DNA of 42,459 bases from Fimbriiglobus sp. Lineage in GTDB: Bacteria; Planctomycetota; Planctomycetia; Gemmatales; Gemmataceae. Of this stretch, positions 1 to 9,100 are shown one piece after another (positions within the stretch are counted from its first letter, which is position 1; each line of letters starts with the position of its first letter). The notes under the pieces were generated by a model. It was not told the DNA's origin, searched no databases, and worked only from the letters and a program-made list of their open reading frames with translations. The stretch is from assembly GCA_025459365.1 (NCBI GenBank), contig JALOQR010000007.1:1-42459 (forward strand), written 5' to 3'. The position numbers and the translations under genes were made by a program.

Positions 1-953
1 TACCCACTTTCTGTACGGTCGATCTCCAGGCGTGCCCATTCGGCCCACAGGTTTACACCGGTGGCCGCCTCCACCATGTCGGCGGTGTTCGCCCCACCAA
101 CGCGGGCGCTCGTCTCGATGAAGTAGAACTGGCCGTCGGCGTGTGCCTTCATGAACTCGGTGTGCGACGCCCCCTGCCCCAACCCGAACCCGGCGAGCAA
201 GTGAGCGTTGATCCGTTGCAGTTCGGCCACCTCGGGGCGGTCACGCGGGAACGTGCGTGTGGCGTACACCCCGCCCCCCTGATACACGTCGAGCAACGGG
301 CGATGGTAGGCGTTCACCTCGGCGAAGAGGACCTCCCCACGGCGGGTGAGCGAATCGACATGAAACAAATCACCCGGCACCATCTGCTCGATCAGGAAGA
401 ACGACCGCTCGTCGCCCAGTTCGTGAACCCGCCGCCACACCTCGTCGGTGGTGTGTAGCTTGCGAATGCCGGCAGCCGACGCCTCGGATCGCGGCTTCAC
501 TAGCCACGGCCCCGGCACTCGCTTCAGGAAGTCGTTCACCGCTGCATCGGAAAACAGTGGGGCGAATTCGGGGATGCGAACGCCGATCTCCTTCGCTTTC
601 TCCCGCATCGCCAGTTTGTCGCGGAAGTAGCGAGCGGTACTCTCGCCGTGGCCGGTGGTGGTTAGGCGGAAGTGCTCCCGCAGCAGCGCCGCCACTTCAA
701 TGTCGAAGTCATCGAGTGCGACAATGCGGGCGAATGGCTTCTCGCGAAAGAGGTACGCCACGGCGTTCAAGAGTGCCCGGCGGTCGTGGAAATTGGGCAC
801 GGCGTACACACCCGCCAACGACTCCCGCGGCCACGGATCGCCGAGGAGAGATTCCACCGTCAGCAGGTGGCACTCCGCTCCAGCGGCCGTGACGGCTTCG
901 AGGAAGCGGTTACCTTTGAAATAACTCGAAATTGCCAGGACGCGGAGGGGCAT
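1..953 (-). CDS. ATP-grasp domain protein, partial (3' end outside window)
   Basis: This reading frame is not in the ORF track because its stop lies beyond the left edge. I translated it from the ATG at 953 on the minus strand. It begins MPLRVLAISS and runs open for about 317 codons. Its layout is that of an ATP-grasp ligase: an N-terminal pre-ATP-grasp part, a substrate-like stretch with YFRDKLAMREKAKEIGVRIP, the phosphate-binding WLVKPRSEASAAGI, the adenine-binding FLIEQMVPGDLFHVDSL and a late FIETSARVGGANTADM metal-binding segment. Family knowledge: such enzymes couple ATP hydrolysis to carboxylate-amine ligation. The substrate cannot be read from the sequence. The start is only 5 nt downstream of the stop of the membrane protein gene, so the two are very likely co-transcribed. 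Confidence 0.75.
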   Translation of the reverse strand, partial: MPLRVLAISSYFKGNRFLEAVTAAGAECHLLTVESLLGDPWPRESLAGVYAVPNFHDRRALLNAVAYLFREKPFARIVALDDFDIEVAALLREHFRLTTTGHGESTARYFRDKLAMREKAKEIGVRIPEFAPLFSDAAVNDFLKRVPGPWLVKPRSEASAAGIRKLHTTDEVWRRVHELGDERSFFLIEQMVPGDLFHVDSLTRRGEVLFAEVNAYHRPLLDVYQGGGVYATRTFPRDRPEVAELQRINAHLLAGFGLGQGASHTEFMKAHADGQFYFIETSARVGGANTADMVEAATGVNLWAEWARLEIDRTESG

Positions 954-958
954 GGAAG

Positions 959-2542
959 TCAACGGTATCCGCGGAGGAACCGCTCTTTCGGACTGAGGGG
1001 GATAGGTGCAACGCGGCGGAAGAGGACGGCCGTGTCACACCGAGACACTACCACCCAACGGGGGTCTTCCGAAAGAGCTTTCTCCAGCTTCGACCGCTGT
1101 TCCTCCGGGAATACCTGGAGCAGAGCGTGATCGAACTTGTAGCAACTGCACCACTCCTCGAACCCTTGCGGCTCTTCGTACACCACCTCCGCGTACTCTC
1201 GTAGCCACGGGTCGCCGTAGAGTTCAAAGCGGTCGTCCATGTAGATCTTCTGCCCCGGCGTAACGTACAGCACGAACCCACCGAGGTTGGCATCGTTGAA
1301 CAGGCGGGCCTTCGGGTTGGCGGCCACCGCCCGTACGTCGTCTGCTAGCGCCACCGGGATGTACCGCTCGTCCAACTTTGCCCACCCGCGGCCGACCACA
1401 GGCAGGGGCACGTTCCCGAGTTGCAATCCCACGGAGAGGAGCATTGCGAGGGCGGCGGGCACCAGCCACCCCCACCCCCGCGAGGCTCCCTCTGGCTCGC
1501 GGGCCAGGCTATCGCCGTACTTCTTCAGCAACCGGTGCCACACGGTGTGCGGCCACAGGTCGGCAATAGCGATCGCCCCGACGATCACGAACAGCGGCCC
1601 CTGCCGAATGCTCTGGAACGACAGCGCCAGCCACACCAGCGGAAGCAGCCAACTCACTCGCACCCGCGGTAACGTGCCAAGCAGGGCGAACAGGTAGAAG
1701 GCGGCGAACCCGACCACGACCTGCCCGGCGGTGTTGCCGAGCGAGAGCGGTTGGTGCTCGCTGACGAGTTCTTTCATCGCCGTCGAACCGACGATCTTCT
1801 TCCAGGTGTTCAGCATCTCCATGCCGAATGGATTGATAAACGGCGTGAGGCCGCACGCGACCACAACGGCGGCGAGGGTCAGCAGGGAGCGGAAGTTGGT
1901 CCCCCTCTCGGCCGCCGGGGCGGATGCGAACAAACGCCCCCACCCCCAGACCACCGCCCACCCACCAACCGCCATGCCGAACGTCATCACCCCACCGAGC
2001 ACCCCGCCGTGGACGTTGGCCCAAAGCACGTTGAACGGGATGAGCCACCACAACCGCCACAACCCGGCCCGGCCACGCTCGTAGTCCACCACTGCGGCCG
2101 TCGTTACACCCATGCCGAGGATAGTGAACATGTGCGGGCGGGCGTAGAAGTGAAACGCCGACACCACCAGGGCGAACGCGGCCACCCCGCCCGCGAGCAG
2201 CGGGTGCATCCCGTTTCGCACCATCCGGCTGAAAACCCAGGTGAATAGCCCGGCGGTGCCGGCCGCAAAGCCGAGCAGCATGGCGTCTAGCCCACCGGCG
2301 CGGTGAGCCAGGGCCATCAACAATTCCCCACCCCACTGCTGAGGAATCCAGGTGCGGCCGGCGAAGGTGTAGGTGAACGGGTCGGTGGTCATGAACCCGT
2401 GGTCGAGAATCAACTCACCGACGCGGACGTGCCAGAGAGCACCGGGGTCGTTGAACGCCCGGCTCTGAAAAGCAATTGCTAACCCAAGCCAGGCGAGCAG
2501 GAAAAAGGCTGCCTCGGGGCGGAGGAACGTGCGACGGAACAC
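959..2542 (-). CDS. polytopic membrane protein, GT-C glycosyltransferase-like
   Basis: A 527-residue protein starting at a GTG (2542) with AGGTG about five bases upstream. The N-terminal half alternates about ten hydrophobic segments (for example FFLLAWLGLAIAF, LLAGGVAAFALVVSAF, LAMLLSVGLQL) with short loops. The first extracytoplasmic loop reads GALWHVRVGELIL followed by TTDPFTYTFAGRTW, an arrangement seen in GT-C type membrane glycosyltransferases and their planctomycete relatives. The C-terminal soluble part contains FNDANLGGFVLYV and YMDDRFELYG, which recur in the same group. Acceptor and donor are unknown. It sits between an S41 protease gene upstream and the ATP-grasp gene 5 nt downstream, all on one strand. 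A role in cell-envelope glycan synthesis is inference only. Confidence 0.6.
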   Translation of the reverse strand: MFRRTFLRPEAAFFLLAWLGLAIAFQSRAFNDPGALWHVRVGELILDHGFMTTDPFTYTFAGRTWIPQQWGGELLMALAHRAGGLDAMLLGFAAGTAGLFTWVFSRMVRNGMHPLLAGGVAAFALVVSAFHFYARPHMFTILGMGVTTAAVVDYERGRAGLWRLWWLIPFNVLWANVHGGVLGGVMTFGMAVGGWAVVWGWGRLFASAPAAERGTNFRSLLTLAAVVVACGLTPFINPFGMEMLNTWKKIVGSTAMKELVSEHQPLSLGNTAGQVVVGFAAFYLFALLGTLPRVRVSWLLPLVWLALSFQSIRQGPLFVIVGAIAIADLWPHTVWHRLLKKYGDSLAREPEGASRGWGWLVPAALAMLLSVGLQLGNVPLPVVGRGWAKLDERYIPVALADDVRAVAANPKARLFNDANLGGFVLYVTPGQKIYMDDRFELYGDPWLREYAEVVYEEPQGFEEWCSCYKFDHALLQVFPEEQRSKLEKALSEDPRWVVVSRCDTAVLFRRVAPIPLSPKERFLRGYR

Positions 2543-2634
2543 GCGGCACCTACGGAGGTTCGGGCCGGGGCAGAATCGCCCCGCCGAACCATAGAACGCC
2601 GTTCTGTGGTGTGGTGCCCAGAAGTGGGTGTCGG

Positions 2635-4272
2635 CTACCGTCGCAGAAGGGCGGGGGGCACCGCCTGGCCCGACATGGGCATGGGGTTGCTAAGGCCGGC
2701 CAGCAGTTCGAGGGCCTTCTCCACCGCCAACGGGATTTGCCGGTCGGCGCTTGATTCGATGATGTGCGGAGTTACGCCCCGCCCCTGGATCATCCCGCTC
2801 AGTGGCCCTCCGGCCGACGCCACTGAGAGGATCAGCACACCCGACTTGCCCCCGCCGAGTGACTTCATCTCGTACCCACCCTGGAGCATACCCTTGCCGA
2901 ATGTTGGCAGACCGACGAGCGTGGCCCGCTGGCTATCTTTCAAGCTGGCCGCCAGAATCTCCGCAGCCGACATCGTCCGCGTGTCTAACAGCAACACCAC
3001 CGGGAAGCGGTAGGCGGCCATGCCCGAATCGGAGGTGAACAGGCGGCCGACGAACTCGGCCGTCTGCCCATCCGTGGTGGCGAGCGGCCCAGCCGGAACG
3101 AGCCGCTTGGCGATACCCAGGGCGGAAGCCAGCAGCCCGCCAGGGTTGCCGCGGACGTCCACCACCAGCGCCCGCATTCCACGGGCTTTCAGTTCAAGAA
3201 TGGCATCGTCGAACTCCTGCGGAGTGCGGTCACGGAAGGCGGCCAGCCGCAGGTAGCCAATACCCTCCTTCGGTTCAAGCAAGTCGACGCCGAACACGGT
3301 CGGTGCGGGCACGGGCAGTTGTAGGGTGCGGAGAGTGTCGTCGTCGGCCGAAGTGTACTCAACGGCATGCCCAAGCGTGTCGGCCAAGGCCAGCGCCGCC
3401 ACCACCTCGGCGGGGGTCGTCACCGCCCGGCCGTTCACCCGATCGATGCGGTCTCCCTTGCGGAGTTTGGTCTTCACGGCTGCCCAGGACGATGCCGCCA
3501 CCGCCCCCACCACCACTGTTCTGCCGTCCACCAGCAGACTCAACCCGTAGGCGGCCAGGTCGTCGGCCGTCGCGTCGGGGGTGTGGCCGGGTGGCAGATA
3601 CGCCGAATACTCGTCCAGCCCGGTGCAGGCGCCGCACAGCAACTCAAACACCACTACCGACCCGTTCTTCAGCCCGAGTGTCTTGTTCGCCGCATTCACC
3701 ACCGCCCGCGCGGCTCGCTGCACCTCCTGCGGAGTGGCCGGCAACTTGTTCTGCCAGGTGTCGAGGAGTTGATTGCGGAACTCGGCCACCTTGGAGTCGC
3801 TCACACCTGGTAGATGTTCGTCGCGGAACGCCCTCTCGCTGAGGGCGGCAATGAACTCGTCTAACCCGGCCGAAAACAGCCGCTCGACTGTTGCCTTACC
3901 GCGGTCAGCGTAGCTCTTGTGCAGGCGGGCGATCACCTCCTCGTACAAGGTGAGTGCATCAGATGCGGGCAGGCTGGCAAGAAACCGACGGTGGGCAGGG
4001 TTCTGATGGCGTTCGGCCTGCGATACGTGGCGGTAGCAGGAGCGGATGCGGTCGCGAATGTCGAGGTCGGTGCGGCCGGCAGTCAAGGCCCGGAGATATC
4101 CCTTCAGCGCCTCCTCGAACTTTCCGTCCGCGTCGGCACGGCAAGCGTCGGCGAACACCTTCTCGAAGTCCTCTGGCGGCGACTTCGCCTTCGGAAGGGA
4201 GTCTGCCCACGCAATCGAAGTGAACGCCAGTAGTAGCGCGACGGCCGGAAGAACGGTGCGGATGGCCTGCAT
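2635..4272 (-). CDS. S41 family C-terminal processing peptidase with PDZ domain, secreted
   Basis: The ORF track begins at 4359, but the N-terminal 29 residues look untranslated. The ATG at 4272 gives MQAIRTVLPAVALLLAFTSI, a clean signal peptide ending near AWA. The mature protein (545 residues with signal) has an N-terminal helical region, a PDZ-like domain around residues 240-320 (AYGLSLLVDGRTVVVG, then KLRKGDRIDRVNGRAV) and an S41 catalytic core. The core shows GYLRLAAF, VVDVRGNPGGLL, TMSAAEILAASLKD and LPTFGKGMLQ. The Ser (about 435) and Lys (about 460) of the serine-lysine dyad of tail-specific proteases are both present. It should cleave periplasmic proteins near their C-termini. It precedes the membrane protein gene on the same strand with about 90 nt between them. 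Confidence 0.85.
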   Translation of the reverse strand: MQAIRTVLPAVALLLAFTSIAWADSLPKAKSPPEDFEKVFADACRADADGKFEEALKGYLRALTAGRTDLDIRDRIRSCYRHVSQAERHQNPAHRRFLASLPASDALTLYEEVIARLHKSYADRGKATVERLFSAGLDEFIAALSERAFRDEHLPGVSDSKVAEFRNQLLDTWQNKLPATPQEVQRAARAVVNAANKTLGLKNGSVVVFELLCGACTGLDEYSAYLPPGHTPDATADDLAAYGLSLLVDGRTVVVGAVAASSWAAVKTKLRKGDRIDRVNGRAVTTPAEVVAALALADTLGHAVEYTSADDDTLRTLQLPVPAPTVFGVDLLEPKEGIGYLRLAAFRDRTPQEFDDAILELKARGMRALVVDVRGNPGGLLASALGIAKRLVPAGPLATTDGQTAEFVGRLFTSDSGMAAYRFPVVLLLDTRTMSAAEILAASLKDSQRATLVGLPTFGKGMLQGGYEMKSLGGGKSGVLILSVASAGGPLSGMIQGRGVTPHIIESSADRQIPLAVEKALELLAGLSNPMPMSGQAVPPALLRR

Positions 4273-4506
4273 TCCCCGCCCCTTTGCAGTGGGTGGATGG
4301 GGGGACAGATCGCGATCGCCGGCCGCGGGGAGGTGGCACAGCAGAGTCGAGTGTATCAAAGTGCGTGCCCCGGCGTCAAACAGGCGTTACCGTAGTTTGC
4401 CGGAAAGTTTACCGGTTACATCGATTAGGAGGCCTGTGGAGCGGGGTGCGAAATGGACCAGCAATGAGGTGCGTGCCCCGAAACGGAAAGACCACGGACG
4501 CTCCGC

Positions 4507-5952
4507 TTACGCTGTGCGGCGTTCTGGTAGCGGCAGGTAGTCGGCCGGCTCGTTCGGCAGCGTCAGTACAAACCGGGTGACTCCGTCGGCCCGCTCGTAC
4601 CGCACGTCCCCGCCGTTCTGCTTGGCCAGCCGCCACGCGACGCTGAGCCCCAGCCCACGGCCCCGGCCCGCGTTCCGCCCGCTGTAGAACGGATCGAACA
4701 GGTGCGGCACCATCGCGGCAGTCGGCCCTGGGCCGCTATCCTCCACCAGCACCCGAGAGCACTCGTCGTCGGCCGAGAGCACCACCCGCACCCACCCGCC
4801 GCGGCCGGCGGCATCGACGGCGTTCCGCCCGAGGGCGATCACCACCGCCCGCACATGGGCGGCGTCGGCCCACACCTTCGCGGCGGCGGTCACGTCGGGG
4901 AGTTCTAGCCGCACCCCGGCGTCGTCGGCGGCCGGCTGCAAGTCCTTGGCCACCGCTGGCACCCACGCCGACGCCCCGAGGAGGGCCGGGTTCGGCTCCG
5001 GTGGGCGGGCGAACTGACGAGTCCCGGCGAGTAAATCGTGAATCCGCTTTGTCTGCCGCAGGACGGCATCGTAGCGGGCAAGGCGGGCCTCGTCGTCCTC
5101 TTCGCCGCGGAGCAGTTGCACGTTGGTGGCGATGACCGCGAGTGGGTTATTGATTTCGTGCCCGGCGCCAGCGGCGAACTCGGCCAGTCCGTCGAGTTTG
5201 GCGTCCCGCACGGCGGCGTCGAAATCCTGGCGGGACTCGGCGAGCAGGGTTGTGAGCGAATCGATGCGGCCTTCGAGTTCAGAAACAAGCTGAACGGCCG
5301 AGCGCCGTCGGGCCTTCGCAGCGAGGCGGAGGAGCCGTGGCCAGAGAGGGTTCGCCGTGGTGGGGTGGGTCATTGTCGGCGTGAGTAACTCTGAACCCTG
5401 GTCTTGACGGAGCACGGCTCGCCGGGCTCGGATCACCTCCAGCACCCCACGGTGCCCGCCGAGAGCCACGCCATCTTGGACCGGCAACTCGGGGAAACCT
5501 ACAGCCACCGTCACCCACGCCGGCAGCCGCCAGCGGGCGAGCGCCTTGCGTGCGACGGCAGGGGTGTCGGCGAAATACCCCGCTAGCAGCCCGACACACC
5601 ACGCGGCGTCGGGCGAACAGTTCCCAGTTTCGGCGGCGACCGCTTCGCTCGCTTCCGCTAGTGCCAATCCGCGGGCCACGGCATCAACATCGAGCGGCGA
5701 CGGAGTGCCTTCGGTTTCCAGAATGCTCGCGGCGGTTTCGCACAGCCCTGGTTGGGCTAGTGCTGACTCGTCGAATACAAGTGAGTCGGGGAGTGGAGTT
5801 GGGCGGGCGTACCGCAGGAAGTGCAAAACCAGCCCGGGATCACGGCGAACAACATCAAGAGACGGTTGATCGTCGGCGAGAGCGAGCAGCGCGGCATCGG
5901 ACGGGCGGAGCCATGCCCGCGCCAGCACCGGGTGAGTCGCCGCCGTTTTCAC
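4507..5952 (-). CDS. soluble sensor histidine kinase with HDOD-like N-terminus
   Basis: The ORF extends to 6102, but that would overlap the upstream response regulator gene by 40 nt and adds residues with no family resemblance. I prefer the GTG at 5952 (481 residues), although the longer form cannot be excluded. Residues 1-180 resemble a divergent HDOD domain (SLDVVRRDPGLVLHFLRYA). A helical linker with a heptad look follows (LVSELEGRIDSLTTLLAE). The HisKA H-box is AGAGHEINNPLAVI with His about 265. The ATPase domain has ALGRNAVDAAG (N-box), VEDSGPGP (G1), LFDPFYSGR (F-box) and GRGLGLSVAW (G2). No membrane segment is visible, so it probably senses a cytoplasmic cue. It most likely phosphorylates the response regulator encoded immediately upstream. 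Confidence 0.85.
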   Translation of the reverse strand: MKTAATHPVLARAWLRPSDAALLALADDQPSLDVVRRDPGLVLHFLRYARPTPLPDSLVFDESALAQPGLCETAASILETEGTPSPLDVDAVARGLALAEASEAVAAETGNCSPDAAWCVGLLAGYFADTPAVARKALARWRLPAWVTVAVGFPELPVQDGVALGGHRGVLEVIRARRAVLRQDQGSELLTPTMTHPTTANPLWPRLLRLAAKARRRSAVQLVSELEGRIDSLTTLLAESRQDFDAAVRDAKLDGLAEFAAGAGHEINNPLAVIATNVQLLRGEEDDEARLARYDAVLRQTKRIHDLLAGTRQFARPPEPNPALLGASAWVPAVAKDLQPAADDAGVRLELPDVTAAAKVWADAAHVRAVVIALGRNAVDAAGRGGWVRVVLSADDECSRVLVEDSGPGPTAAMVPHLFDPFYSGRNAGRGRGLGLSVAWRLAKQNGGDVRYERADGVTRFVLTLPNEPADYLPLPERRTA

Positions 5953-6062
5953 CAGAGAAGCCCTTTGCCGGTTGCCATAAAAACGACAAAGAGCGGGGGT
6001 CCGCCGTGCCGTGGTGTTGGTATCGGCACGCCAGACGCCCCGCCCTTGCCAAATCGCCCGAA

Positions 6063-6644
6063 CTACGCGATCGACATTGGCTCCATGTCGAGCAACTTGC
6101 ACATCTTGTCAATCAGGTGGTCAATGTCGAACGGCTTCCGCTCGAAGTCATCGGCCCCGGCCAGCTTCAGTTCCTGGATTTTGTCCTCTTCCACCATCCC
6201 GCTGATACAGATGATGCGGACTTCTTCCAAGCTGGGGTCAGACCGCACCCGCTGGCAGACTTCTTTCCCGTTGATGTCCGGGAGCATGACGTCGAGGAGC
6301 ATGATGTCCGGGCGGTACTCCTTGACCATCATGCCAGCGTCGAACCCGTTAGCGGCGATCTTCACCTCGAAGCGGCCATCTTCTTCGAGTAAGCGGGCGG
6401 TGCTTTCCACCAGATCCTGATCGTCGTCCACGAGCAACACCTTCCGTTTGCCACTTTCCAGGGCATCCGTGGGGATGTTGTTGTCTTTCATAAACTTGAA
6501 GAGTTGATCCCTGGGGATGCGGCGGAACTTGCTGCCGGGCACCCGGAACCCCTTCAGTTGGCCGTTGTCGAAGCAGCGAATGATGGTCTGCTGGGAAACC
6601 TTGCAGATTTTCGCCGCTTCGCCGGTCGTGAACACCGTCTTCAT
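6063..6644 (-). CDS. response regulator with N-terminal excisionase-type HTH
   Basis: The track ORF starts at 6788, but the ATG at 6644 with GGTGG upstream gives a 193-residue protein starting directly at the folded domain. Residues 1-55 are a MerR/excisionase-type winged helix (FTTGEAAKICKVSQQTIIR, then GFRVPGSKFRRIPRDQL). Residues 67-190 are a receiver domain with the acidic pocket VDDDQD, the phospho-acceptor Asp about 118 in DIMLLDVMLPDING, the switch residue region CISGM and the conserved Lys in ERKPFD. The order is inverted relative to OmpR-type regulators, where the receiver is N-terminal. It lies about 110 nt upstream of the kinase gene and should be its cognate partner. A promoter-like sequence lies about 215 nt upstream. 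Confidence 0.88.
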   Translation of the reverse strand: MKTVFTTGEAAKICKVSQQTIIRCFDNGQLKGFRVPGSKFRRIPRDQLFKFMKDNNIPTDALESGKRKVLLVDDDQDLVESTARLLEEDGRFEVKIAANGFDAGMMVKEYRPDIMLLDVMLPDINGKEVCQRVRSDPSLEEVRIICISGMVEEDKIQELKLAGADDFERKPFDIDHLIDKMCKLLDMEPMSIA

Positions 6645-7076
6645 ACGCGATCCACCTGCCGGCATGCCCGGCTCGCATGAAGGAAGACCCGTCGCCGCGA
6701 GGCGGCAACCGGATCGGGACCATCCGTGGCAAACGGTCACCACGTCCTTCCCTGGCCGAAGCTGGGGAAGGTGAGGGAAGGAGGTCAACGGATCCGTCGG
6801 CGGGGAGTGTGGAGGTCGAACAGGCTGCGGAACTCAGGTTGATTACCCACCGATCCGATTCTAACTCGCCTTCCGGGTGAGTCAACGAGCAGCCCCGCAC
6901 AACCCCCGGCTTCCCCGGTCGTCTGTGGGTATCCCCACCGACACAGGATCGCCAGATTGCCGAAACAGCCCACGTTTCCACCCGCACCAAAACCGCGGCC
7001 ACAGGCCCGGTTTCAGCCACCGCTGGTTCCCCCAAACTTGGGTTCCCCCGCGGCTTGTGAGTACCCCCATAGCGAC
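6645..7076. other. 432-bp non-coding interval between mnmG and the response regulator
   Basis: The only ORFs here are short shadows without recognisable content. The interval holds the promoter-like sequence at 6858-6885, which would give a leader of about 205 nt for the response regulator gene. The mnmG-proximal part contains several C/G-run motifs, including two close copies of GGTTCCCCC on the plus strand. I see no RNA gene and no clear terminator. Confidence 0.5.
6858..6885 (-). promoter_or_regulatory. sigma-70-like promoter for the two-component operon
   Basis: On the minus strand the sequence reads TTGACT (6885-6880), a 16-nt spacer and TAGAAT (6863-6858). Each hexamer matches the bacterial housekeeping consensus at five of six positions. 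It points towards the response regulator start at 6644. No transcript start data are available, so this is a motif match only. Confidence 0.5.
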
Positions 7077-8969
7077 TCATTCCAGATAAAACAACAGCAC
7101 TGCCAAATCCGCCGGGGTGATGCCGCTGATGCGGCTTGCCTGTCCCACGTTGACGGGCCGAACCTTCGCCAACTTCTGTTTCGCCTCCACTCGCATCTGA
7201 GCAATGGCTGTGTAGTCGAACGTCTCTGGAATTCGCTTCCCCTCCATTTTGCGGAAGCGTTCCACGTCGCGGGCTTGCAGTTCGATGTACCCGCTGTACT
7301 TGGCTTCCAGAACCACCTGTTCCACCACATCGGGCATCTTGTCCCACTCCGCTAGCGCCGGGCAACGGCCGACGACTTCTTGCCAGGTCGTCTGCGTGCG
7401 GCGGAGCCAGGTGGCGAGCGTGTCCCCGTCCGACTTGGTGGCGTTCAGCACCCGTTGCAGTTCGGCGATGCTCTCCTCCTTTCTCTGAAGGCGGCCCCAC
7501 GCTGCGTCTCCCACGCTGCCCACCCGGCGACCGATGGGGGTGAGCCGGCGGTCGGCGTTGTCGTGCCGGAGGAGCAGGCGGTACTCGGCCCGTGAGGTGA
7601 ACATGCGGTACGGTTCGTCGACGCCCTTCGTCACCAAGTCGTCAATCAGCACGCCGATGTACGCCTGAGAGCGGTCGAGCACCAGCGGCGGTTCGCCCTT
7701 CAGTTTGAGAGCGGCATTCAATCCGGCCATTAGCCCCTGGGCGCCGGCTTCCTCGTAGCCCGTGGTGCCGTTGATCTGCCCGGCGAAGTACAGGCCCGCC
7801 ACCGGCTTGGTTTCGAGTGTTGGGTGAAGCTGCGTCGGCGGGGCGAAGTCGTACTCCACCGCGTATCCCCAGCGCATGACCTCCGCGTTCTCCAAACCTG
7901 GGATCAACTTGAGCATGGCCGCCTGCACGTCCTTCGGCAGGCTGGTACTAATGCCGTTGACGTAATACTCACGGGTGTTCAGCCCCTCGGGTTCGAGGAA
8001 CAGTTGGTGGCTGTCCTTCTCGGCGAACCGCACAACTTTGTCTTCAATGCTTGGGCAGTACCGCGGGCCACTGCTGCGGATCGCCCCACTGTACATGGGC
8101 GCCCGGTGCAAGTTCGCCCGGATCAGGTCGTGAACGGCCTGGGTCGTTTCCGTGACGTGGCAGATCATCTGCGGAACGGTGATCTTGTCTGTACCGAAAC
8201 TGAATGGTCGGGGCGGGTCGTCCCCGCGAGACTCTTCGAGCTTGGAGAAGTCAATGGTGCGGCCGTTCAGCCGGCAGGGGGTGCCGGTCTTGAACCGTTC
8301 CAGGGTGAACCCGCACGCGGCCAGCGAGTCCGACATTCCCTCGGCCGACGAGTCGCCGGCCCGCCCGCCGGTGGTCTTCGCCTCCCCGGTGTGCATGATC
8401 GCTTTCAGAAACGTACCGGTAGTGAGGATGACAGCCGGAGCACGGTAATGCGTGTCGCCACGGGCGACGACGCCTGTCACCCGGGTATGGGGTGTGGGGT
8501 GTGGGGTATCAGACTCGGGGCCGGCCGCTTCGTCAGATACCCCATACCCCACACCCGATACCTGCTCCAGCAGAAGGCCTTCGACGAGTTCTTGCCGCAG
8601 TGTTAGCCCTTCCTGTGACTCCACCCACATCTTCATGGTGTTCTGGTAGAGTTTCTTGTCGCACTGTGCCCGCGGCGAGTGCATCGCCGGGCCTTTGGAG
8701 GCATTGAGCATCTTGAACATGATGCCCGACGCATCGGTGCATTTACCCATGACCCCGCCGAGGGCGTCGATCTCACGGACGATCTGCCCTTTCGCCACCC
8801 CGCCGATGGCCGGGTTGCAACTCATTTGGCCGACGGCGTCGGCATTCATGGTGAGCAGGCAGGTTTTCATCCCGAGGCGGGCGGCAGCGAGGGCGGCCTC
8901 GGTGCCGGCATGGCCGGCACCAACCACGATCACATCGAACTCGAACGTCAGCGGCGGCATGGTGAGCAT
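7077..8969 (-). CDS. mnmG: tRNA uridine-5-carboxymethylaminomethyl(34) synthesis enzyme MnmG (GidA)
   Basis: A 630-residue FAD enzyme. With MnmE it installs the carboxymethylaminomethyl group on wobble U34 of certain tRNAs. The family landmarks appear in order: [19 protein letters not shown] (FAD-binding), [72 protein letters not shown] and [19 protein letters not shown], then the C-terminal helical tRNA/MnmE-binding part. The start may be Met1 (8969) or Met4 (8960); neither has a clear ribosome binding site. Just before [20 protein letters not shown] there is an extra stretch of about 25 residues ([20 protein letters not shown]) that E. coli GidA lacks. It is encoded by a near-perfect palindrome, listed separately. 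The frame is kept, so the gene is probably functional. Confidence 0.95.
   Translation of the reverse strand: MLTMPPLTFEFDVIVVGAGHAGTEAALAAARLGMKTCLLTMNADAVGQMSCNPAIGGVAKGQIVREIDALGGVMGKCTDASGIMFKMLNASKGPAMHSPRAQCDKKLYQNTMKMWVESQEGLTLRQELVEGLLLEQVSGVGYGVSDEAAGPESDTPHPTPHTRVTGVVARGDTHYRAPAVILTTGTFLKAIMHTGEAKTTGGRAGDSSAEGMSDSLAACGFTLERFKTGTPCRLNGRTIDFSKLEESRGDDPPRPFSFGTDKITVPQMICHVTETTQAVHDLIRANLHRAPMYSGAIRSSGPRYCPSIEDKVVRFAEKDSHQLFLEPEGLNTREYYVNGISTSLPKDVQAAMLKLIPGLENAEVMRWGYAVEYDFAPPTQLHPTLETKPVAGLYFAGQINGTTGYEEAGAQGLMAGLNAALKLKGEPPLVLDRSQAYIGVLIDDLVTKGVDEPYRMFTSRAEYRLLLRHDNADRRLTPIGRRVGSVGDAAWGRLQRKEESIAELQRVLNATKSDGDTLATWLRRTQTTWQEVVGRCPALAEWDKMPDVVEQVVLEAKYSGYIELQARDVERFRKMEGKRIPETFDYTAIAQMRVEAKQKLAKVRPVNVGQASRISGITPADLAVLLFYLE
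8484..8562. repeat. 79-bp palindromic element inserted in frame in mnmG
   Basis: The left arm 8484-8510 (GGTATGGGGTGTGGGGTG...) and the right arm 8536-8562 are inverted copies of 27 nt that match at 25 positions by eye. They are separated by a 25-nt GC-rich middle. The whole element can fold into a long hairpin. It coincides with residues of MnmG that are absent from standard homologues, so it looks like a small mobile or repetitive palindrome that settled without breaking the frame. Confidence 0.75.
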
Positions 8970-9034
8970 CTGGTGTGGGTGCGTTCGGGAATTCTAGCAG
9001 AGACGGCTGGGTGAACTCCGTGGTTCAGCCGACC

Positions 9035-9064
9035 TTGCCCGCCGCCCCGGTACCGGCCTACACT
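9035..9064 (+). promoter_or_regulatory. possible promoter of the LRR protein gene
   Basis: TTGCCC (9035-9040), an 18-nt spacer and TACACT (9059-9064) lie 36 nt before the start codon at 9101. Each hexamer matches the housekeeping consensus at four of six positions, so the call is weak. Confidence 0.3.
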
Positions 9065-9100
9065 CCCCCGCGGTCCTGATCCTTCCACGCGAGGTGCCCG

